Source: Hyphomicrobiales bacterium (GTDB lineage Bacteria > Pseudomonadota > Alphaproteobacteria > Rhizobiales > Xanthobacteraceae). From it: a DNA stretch of 11,745 nucleotides. The notes beneath the pieces are model-generated. The model worked only from the letters and a program-made list of their open reading frames with translations, made no database searches and was not told the origin of the DNA. The stretch spans positions 4,655 through 16,399 of the forward strand of contig JACQDO010000492.1 of assembly GCA_016201085.1 (NCBI GenBank), in the 5' to 3' direction. The translations under genes were made by a program, and so were the position numbers. How positions within the stretch are numbered: the first letter of the stretch is position 1; the number at the start of each line of letters is the position of its first letter. Of this stretch, positions 7,030 to 11,745 are shown one piece after another.

Positions 7030-8664
7030 ATGCAGCCGCGAACCCTTAAGTTCAAGGTCGTTCTTTACCTGTCGATCGCGCTGTCGGTGGCCATGCTGTT
7101 GTTCACCGGGCTGGTCGCCTGGTTCCTGTACACCGAAATCCTCGGCAAGGTGTCCGATCACGTCAGCCAGCTTTCCGAGGTGATCACCAAGAGCACCCGC
7201 TTCGCCATGCTGCAGAACCAGCCGGCCTATGTCGACCGGATCATCCATGACGTGGCCGATCAGGAAAAAATCGATCGCATCAGAATCCTCAGCCGGGACG
7301 GAAAGATTATCCATTCGACCTACGCGTCCGAAATAGGGCAGTGGGTGGACCGCAAAGCCGAGGCCTGTTCGCATTGCCATCAGAGCGATCAGCCGCTCCA
7401 GCAAGTGCCCAAGGGCCAGCGGACCTGGACGTTCAAGGGACCGAATGGCCAGTCGCTGCTCGGCAGCATGGAGGTCATCCGCAACGAACCGTCCTGCTAC
7501 AACGCCGCCTGCCATCAGCACTCCAAGGAGACGTCCGTCCTCGGCGTGCTCGACATCATCTATTCGCTCGACGAATTCGACCGCAAGCTGCGTGCCAGCA
7601 CGCTCGGGATCGCCGGCGTGTCCCTGGCCTTCATCGTGATCGCGTCGCTGTCGGTCGGCTTCTTCGTGCACCGTCTGGTCTATCTGCCGCTGCGCGACCT
7701 CGAAAGCGGCGCGCGCCGCCTGTCCGCCGGCAACCTCGACCAGCCGATCCCGGTGCGCGGCAGCGACGAATTCGGCAAGCTTGCCACCTCGTTCAATGTC
7801 ATGACCGACGCCTTGCGCAATTCGCGCGCGGAGCTGCGCGACTGGGCCTATACGCTCGAGCAGAAGGTGGAAAAACGAACGCAGGAGCTGCGCCGCGCGC
7901 AGGCCGAAACCGTGCGCGGGGAGAAGCTTGCTTCGGTCGGATTGCTGGCCTCGGGCGTCGCCCATGAACTGAACAATCCGCTGACCGGCATTCTCACGTT
8001 CTCGCATCTGTTGCGGCAGAAAATGCCGGACAAGAGCCCGGATGCCGAGGATATGGACCTGGTGATCCGCGAAACCAAGCGTTGCGCCGCGATCATCAAG
8101 CGGCTCTTGGATTTTGCCCGGGAAAAACATCCGGAAAAGAAATTCAACGACATCAATCAGGTGATCGACGACACTGTACGCATCGTCGAGCGGCCCGCGC
8201 ATTTGCGCGATATCGAGATCAACCTGAACCTCGACCGCACGCTGCCGCCGATCTGGATCGACGCCGATCAGATCAAACAGGTGGTCATGAACATGGTCGT
8301 CAATGCCCAGCATGCGGTGGAGGAGAAGGGCAGCATCGCCATCTCGACCCGCCGCGCCATGCAATCGCCGCCCGGCACGCAGGGCGCCGAGCCGGTGCCG
8401 ATGGTGGAGATCGCGATTGCCGACACCGGCTGCGGCATTCCGGAAAAGAATTTGCGGCGGATTTTCGATCCGTTTTTCACCTCCAAGGACGTGGGCAAGG
8501 GTACCGGATTGGGATTGTCGGTCAGTCACGGTATCGTGGAGGCCCATGGCGGCATGATCGATGTGCAGAGCCAAGTCGGCGAGGGCTCGACCTTCCGGGT
8601 CTTACTGCCATTGACCCCGCCCGCCGCCGCGATTGAGAATAAAGTGAGCGAGGCCGTTCAATGA
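7030..8664 (+). CDS. Membrane sensor histidine kinase with periplasmic haem-c-type motifs
   Basis: A 544-residue sensor. TM1 (about 7-33) is followed by a periplasmic domain (34-190), TM2 (about 192-216), HAMP (217-270), a coiled linker, HisKA with ASGVAHELNNP (phospho-acceptor H312), and HATPase_c. The HATPase has an N box (N425), DTGCGI (465-470), FDPFFTSK (479-486) and GKGTGLGL (489-496). The sensor region looks like a single-Cache-type fold (DRIRILSRDGKIIHS). It carries CSHCH (113-117), a canonical CXXCH haem-c site, and CYNAACH (156-162), a CX4CH spacing known in some multihaem cytochromes. One or two covalent haems exposed to the periplasm are therefore plausible. The ATG at 7030 is 13 bases from AAGGGA; a TTG at 7018 is also in frame, so the start is uncertain by four codons. 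It overlaps the regulator gene by ATGA. Confidence 0.93.
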   Translation: MQPRTLKFKVVLYLSIALSVAMLLFTGLVAWFLYTEILGKVSDHVSQLSEVITKSTRFAMLQNQPAYVDRIIHDVADQEKIDRIRILSRDGKIIHSTYASEIGQWVDRKAEACSHCHQSDQPLQQVPKGQRTWTFKGPNGQSLLGSMEVIRNEPSCYNAACHQHSKETSVLGVLDIIYSLDEFDRKLRASTLGIAGVSLAFIVIASLSVGFFVHRLVYLPLRDLESGARRLSAGNLDQPIPVRGSDEFGKLATSFNVMTDALRNSRAELRDWAYTLEQKVEKRTQELRRAQAETVRGEKLASVGLLASGVAHELNNPLTGILTFSHLLRQKMPDKSPDAEDMDLVIRETKRCAAIIKRLLDFAREKHPEKKFNDINQVIDDTVRIVERPAHLRDIEINLNLDRTLPPIWIDADQIKQVVMNMVVNAQHAVEEKGSIAISTRRAMQSPPGTQGAEPVPMVEIAIADTGCGIPEKNLRRIFDPFFTSKDVGKGTGLGLSVSHGIVEAHGGMIDVQSQVGEGSTFRVLLPLTPPAAAIENKVSEAVQ

Positions 8665-10094
8665 GCGCGCGAATTCTTGTCGTCGACGACGAGGACATCG
8701 TCATCAAGAGCTGCATGCGTATTCTCGATGGTGGCGGCTACCAGATCGAGTCCGCGCATGACGGCCGCGAGGCGCTGCAAAAGGTCGAGGACGGTTCTTA
8801 CGACATCATGATCGTCGATATCATGATGCCTAACATCGGCGGCCTGGAAGTGCTGCGCCGGGTCAAGGAGGCCTATCCCAACGTCGACGTCATCATGATC
8901 ACCGGCCTGTCGCAGATCGACACCGCGGTGCAAGCGATGAAGCTCGGCGCCTTCGACTATATCTCCAAGCCATTCGAGCCGGACGAGCTCAAGCTGGTGG
9001 TGCAGCGCGCGCTGGAGCGGCGGCAACTATTGCAGGAAAACCTCAGCCTGAAGAGCGAGGTCTCGTCGAAATACCGTTTCGAGAACATCATCGGTTCGAG
9101 CCCGCAGATGCAGGCGGTCTACCGGCTGGTCGCGCAGTGCGCGCCGACCAATTCCACCGTCCTGCTGACCGGCGAAAGCGGCACCGGCAAGGAAGTGATC
9201 GCGCGCGCCATCCACTACAACAGCCTGCGCAAGGACAAGCCGTTTTGTGCCGTCGACTGCAACTCGCTCAGCGAAAATCTGCTGGAAAGCGAGTTGTTCG
9301 GCCATGCCAAGGGCGCTTTCACCGGCGCCATCGCCAACAAGAAGGGCATGTTCGAGGTCGCCGGCAGTGGCAGCCTGTTTCTCGACGAGATCGGCAACTT
9401 CTCCCTTGGCATCCAGGCCAAGATGCTGCGCGTCTTGCAGGAGCGGGAATACCGGCCGGTCGGCGATACCCGCACGCTCACCGCCAATTTCCGGCTGATC
9501 ACCGCCACCAACAAGGATCTCAAGGCCATGGTGGCGGCCGGCACGTTCCGCGACGACCTGTTCTATCGGATCAATATCTTCCCCATTCACGTTCCGGCGC
9601 TGCGCGAACGCAAGGACGACATCCCGGCGCTCGCCTACCACTTCCTCAAGGTATTCAGCGCCGACCTCGGCAAGAAGGTCACCGATATTTCCGAAGGCGC
9701 GATCAGCGCGCTGGTCAACTACGACTGGCCGGGCAATGTGCGCGAACTCGAAAACGCCATGCATCGGGCGGCGATCCTGACCGGCGATCATGTGATCCGG
9801 CAGGCCCATTTGGTCACCATCATCGATCCCGCGCATGCGCATGCCGATTTGGCGGTGCCGCGCACCGGCGATGAACTCAAGCGCGTCAAGAAGGCGGCGC
9901 GCGAGAAGTCGGTGGAGGAGATCGAGAAGCAGTTCGTGCTCGAGGCGCTCAAGCGCAACGAGTGGAACGTCACCAAGAGCGCCGAGGACACCGGCATGCA
10001 GCGGCCGAATTTCCAGGCGCTGATGAAGAAATACACCATCCGGGTGCGCGACACCCAGCACGATGGCGGCGACGAGGCTCCCGACGCCTCCTGA
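8661..10094 (+). CDS. Sigma-54-dependent response regulator, NtrC type
   Basis: A 477-residue regulator with the full NtrC layout. The receiver domain (1-120) has acidic D9/D10, phospho-acceptor D53, T81 and K103. The AAA+ sigma-54 activation domain (about 140-375) has Walker A GESGTGKE (171-178), the sigma-54-contacting loop GAFTGA (218-223), Walker B LFLDEIG (239-245) and the YDWPGNVREL segment (354-363). A Fis-type helix-turn-helix lies near the C-terminus (about 420-458, WNVTKSAEDTGMQRPNFQAL). All key residues are intact, so it should open sigma-54 promoters when phosphorylated by the kinase. Its ATG overlaps the kinase stop (ATGA), implying translational coupling. Its stop directly abuts the stop of the convergent cytochrome b gene. 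No sigma-54 promoter is visible inside the window; the cytochrome operon promoter beyond the right edge is the obvious candidate. Confidence 0.95.
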   Translation: MSARILVVDDEDIVIKSCMRILDGGGYQIESAHDGREALQKVEDGSYDIMIVDIMMPNIGGLEVLRRVKEAYPNVDVIMITGLSQIDTAVQAMKLGAFDYISKPFEPDELKLVVQRALERRQLLQENLSLKSEVSSKYRFENIIGSSPQMQAVYRLVAQCAPTNSTVLLTGESGTGKEVIARAIHYNSLRKDKPFCAVDCNSLSENLLESELFGHAKGAFTGAIANKKGMFEVAGSGSLFLDEIGNFSLGIQAKMLRVLQEREYRPVGDTRTLTANFRLITATNKDLKAMVAAGTFRDDLFYRINIFPIHVPALRERKDDIPALAYHFLKVFSADLGKKVTDISEGAISALVNYDWPGNVRELENAMHRAAILTGDHVIRQAHLVTIIDPAHAHADLAVPRTGDELKRVKKAAREKSVEEIEKQFVLEALKRNEWNVTKSAEDTGMQRPNFQALMKKYTIRVRDTQHDGGDEAPDAS

Positions 10095-10733
10095 TCAAGC
10101 CTTCGCTTCCGGCTCGTCCTCGAGGTCCTCGTAACCGGTGATCATCGCCTTGTAGTGCGTCGTGCGGGTATGGCCGAGCGAGCCCAGATAGACGTGCACG
10201 AAAAGATAGAACACGAAGACGATAAAGATCAGCACGTGAACCGTGTCGATCACCCGCACGCCGCCGAAGAAATCGACTTGCGCCGAGAATCGCTTCACAT
10301 CCCATAGCAGGATGCCGGTATAAATCTGCACTGGCAGGCACAGCATCATGATGATCTGGTAGATCATGCTCTGCAATGGATTGAATTTATTGTAGATGCT
10401 GACCTGAAACGGATTGGGGTCGCCGCGGAATACGCCGAAGGCGTAGTAATAGATCTGCCGCATGCTGCCGATGAAGTGCTTCTTCGGATTCAGCTCCGAA
10501 TGATAGGCCCTGATCCGATCGGAAGTCAGGTAAAACACCAGCCAGACGCAGAAATTGGCGATCAGCACGAAGCCGACCGCGTTGTGCACGTTGACAGCCA
10601 TCTTGAACGAAATAACGTCGATCAGTCCGACATAACGGATTTGTATCCCCGTCAGGATCATGAGGATGAAACCGACGGCATTGGTCCAGTGCCAGATCCT
10701 GACCGGCAGCGGGTGGATATAGAGTCTTGTCAT
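10095..10733 (-). CDS. Cytochrome b561-type membrane subunit (hydrogenase/thiosulfate reductase b-subunit family)
   Basis: A 212-residue, four-helix membrane cytochrome b. The hallmark N-terminus is HPLPVRIWHWTNAVGF. Candidate haem ligands are H15, H50 (NVHNAVGF), H166 (TVHVLIF) and H180 (LFVHVYLG), enough for two b haems. FNPLQSMIYQ (117-126) matches the conserved segment of Ni/Fe-hydrogenase and thiosulfate-reductase b subunits. Such subunits pass electrons between the quinone pool and a periplasmic partner, here most likely the multihaem cytochrome encoded 10 bp upstream. The ATG at 10733 is chosen because AGGAA lies 7 bases before it. A longer version from 10787 would overlap the upstream gene by 44 bp and add an Arg/Ala-rich extension, so it is rejected. 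Direction of electron flow is not known. Confidence 0.92.
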   Translation of the reverse strand: MTRLYIHPLPVRIWHWTNAVGFILMILTGIQIRYVGLIDVISFKMAVNVHNAVGFVLIANFCVWLVFYLTSDRIRAYHSELNPKKHFIGSMRQIYYYAFGVFRGDPNPFQVSIYNKFNPLQSMIYQIIMMLCLPVQIYTGILLWDVKRFSAQVDFFGGVRVIDTVHVLIFIVFVFYLFVHVYLGSLGHTRTTHYKAMITGYEDLEDEPEAKA

Positions 10734-10743
10734 GGTTTGGTTC

Positions 10744-11745
10744 CTATGCCGCCTTCGGGCCATCGCCGCCTTGCGGGCCGGCGCCATGGCCGTTGTGCGG
10801 GTGGTAATAGCCGAAGCGCTTGAAAAACCAGCCTAAGAACACGTGCCCAACGGCGATGCCAGCGCCGCCGAGAATGGCCAGGATCAGCAGGATATCGAGC
10901 AGGATGATGCGGGTGCCGCCGATCGCGTAGAAGCCGCGCACCGAGTCGAGCGAGATCGGCGAACTCAGTACATCGGCACTGGCGCCATAGCCCACGCGCC
11001 GTCCGTCCGGTCCGACCAGCGAGATTGTCACGCTCTCGAACGCCTCCGAGCCCTGGCGATGACAGATGTGGCAGTCGCTAATTGCCTTGCTCTTGTCGGC
11101 GAGCTGATGGGCCTGTGGACCCGTGCTGACCTTCAGGCGGCCACGCACGATTGTCCTGCCGGCCAAGTCGTCGCGATTGAACGTTTGCAGCAGGTTCCAC
11201 AGCGTCAGCGCGTCGATGCCCTTGCCGCCGGACCGGGTGCTGGCATCGAACAGTGGCACGCCGATTTGTTCGGTTCCTCTAGCGTGCGCCTGGCCATCCA
11301 TCACCATGAGGAGCATAAGATCGACTTTGCGGTGTGCCGTTGGTGCATGGCAGGCCGGGCAGGACACCGCCTCGAAATGCAAGCCCGCGTTGGGCAGCCA
11401 CACCTTGTGCTTTTCGAGCACGCCAGCGTGGCAGCCGGAGCATGCCGCCGACGGGCCTTCGCCGAGCGAAGTGGGTTTTACCTCATGTGCGTTGTGGCAG
11501 CCCGAGCAGACGGGTGCATAACTATCGGAAGAACTGTTCCGCGATTTTCCATGTACGCTGCCGAGATAGGCCGTGAAAATGTCCTTGTGGCAATTCTGGC
11601 AGGGCGTCTCATCGATTTTCGTGCCAGCGCCTTTGATCACCGCATGCGGGTTATGACAATCCGCGCAGATCGGTGCCGCCGGATTGCCTTGGCGCGCCAG
11701 CGCGGCATGAATGCTGCGGTTCCATTGCTCGACCTTGTCGGCATG
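10744..11745 (-). CDS. Multihaem cytochrome c with C-terminal membrane anchor, 5' end outside window
   Basis: The reading frame stays open to the right edge, so the visible 333 residues lack the true N-terminus and any signal peptide. Six CXXCH sites are visible, in edge-based numbering: CADCH (27-31), CQNCH (49-53), CSGCH (80-84), CSGCH (102-106), CPACH (129-133) and CHICH (225-229). More are likely upstream. HG and AHEV after the haem sites resemble the cytochrome c3/tetrahaem-like family. A haem-free stretch of about 90 residues (134-224) precedes the last site. Near the end a single hydrophobic helix (IILLDILLILAILGGAGIAV) is followed by a His/Gly-rich tail (YYHPHNGHGAG). It should be a periplasmic, membrane-anchored electron carrier working with the cytochrome b encoded next. 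A GTG at 11640 is not the start, because haem motif CADCH lies before it in frame. Confidence 0.9.
   Translation of the reverse strand, partial: HADKVEQWNRSIHAALARQGNPAAPICADCHNPHAVIKGAGTKIDETPCQNCHKDIFTAYLGSVHGKSRNSSSDSYAPVCSGCHNAHEVKPTSLGEGPSAACSGCHAGVLEKHKVWLPNAGLHFEAVSCPACHAPTAHRKVDLMLLMVMDGQAHARGTEQIGVPLFDASTRSGGKGIDALTLWNLLQTFNRDDLAGRTIVRGRLKVSTGPQAHQLADKSKAISDCHICHRQGSEAFESVTISLVGPDGRRVGYGASADVLSSPISLDSVRGFYAIGGTRIILLDILLILAILGGAGIAVGHVFLGWFFKRFGYYHPHNGHGAGPQGGDGPKAA

Noticed and set aside
6868..8574. 568-codon open frame on the minus strand opposite the sensor kinase
   Set aside because: It is a shadow of high-GC third-position bias in the kinase gene. Its translation is His/Arg/Gly/Asp-rich with no recognisable domain, while the plus strand encodes a complete kinase.
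9027..10061. 344-codon open frame on the minus strand opposite the NtrC-type regulator
   Set aside because: Antisense shadow with low-complexity charged composition; the plus strand has all receiver, AAA+ and Fis motifs in register.
10788..11640. Treating the GTG at 11640 as the multihaem cytochrome start
   Set aside because: The frame is open to the window edge and includes another CXXCH motif upstream, and there would be no signal peptide from that start.

Overview
The window is about 11.7 kb of GC-rich bacterial DNA. Gene content and codon use suggest an alphaproteobacterium, probably of the Rhodopseudomonas/Bradyrhizobium/Xanthobacteraceae type; this is an inference from gene families, since no taxonomic marker gene is complete. 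There is no sign of an insertion sequence, prophage, integrase or CRISPR array. It reads as chromosomal sequence with two functional blocks.

Left block (1-6715), organic-acid uptake. The 3' end of a tRNA gene (1-30) is followed by two leftward genes. One encodes a fusion of a DEDDh exonuclease, a CBS pair and a DUF294 nucleotidyltransferase-like domain (89-2224). The other encodes a conserved protein of unknown function (2249-2887). Across a 287-bp AT-richer divergent region lie a DUF4212 small symporter subunit (3175-3450) and a large acetate-type sodium:solute symporter (3464-5440), which ends at a textbook intrinsic terminator (5464-5493). Three small integral-membrane proteins follow (5551-5856 YggT-like, 5864-6190, 6347-6715).

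Right block (6716-11745), redox signalling and electron transfer. An intergenic region carries a perfect 14-bp FNR/FixK-type palindrome (6889-6902). It precedes a sensor histidine kinase (7030-8664) whose periplasmic domain contains CXXCH and CX4CH haem-c attachment-type motifs. The kinase gene overlaps by 4 bp a complete NtrC-type sigma-54 response regulator gene (8661-10094). Abutting it tail to tail, with no base between the stop codons, is a leftward operon: a four-helix cytochrome b561-type membrane protein (10095-10733) and a multihaem cytochrome c with at least six CXXCH motifs and a C-terminal membrane anchor (10744 to beyond 11745, 5' end missing).

Proposed logic (inference): under low oxygen an FNR/FixK-type regulator switches on the haem-bearing sensor kinase. 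The kinase reads redox state or a ligand in the periplasm and phosphorylates the NtrC-type regulator, which then activates a sigma-54 promoter. The most obvious target is the adjacent cytochrome b/multihaem cytochrome operon, whose promoter lies beyond the right edge. This haem-sensor, sigma-54 regulator and multihaem module is the most interesting part of the window.
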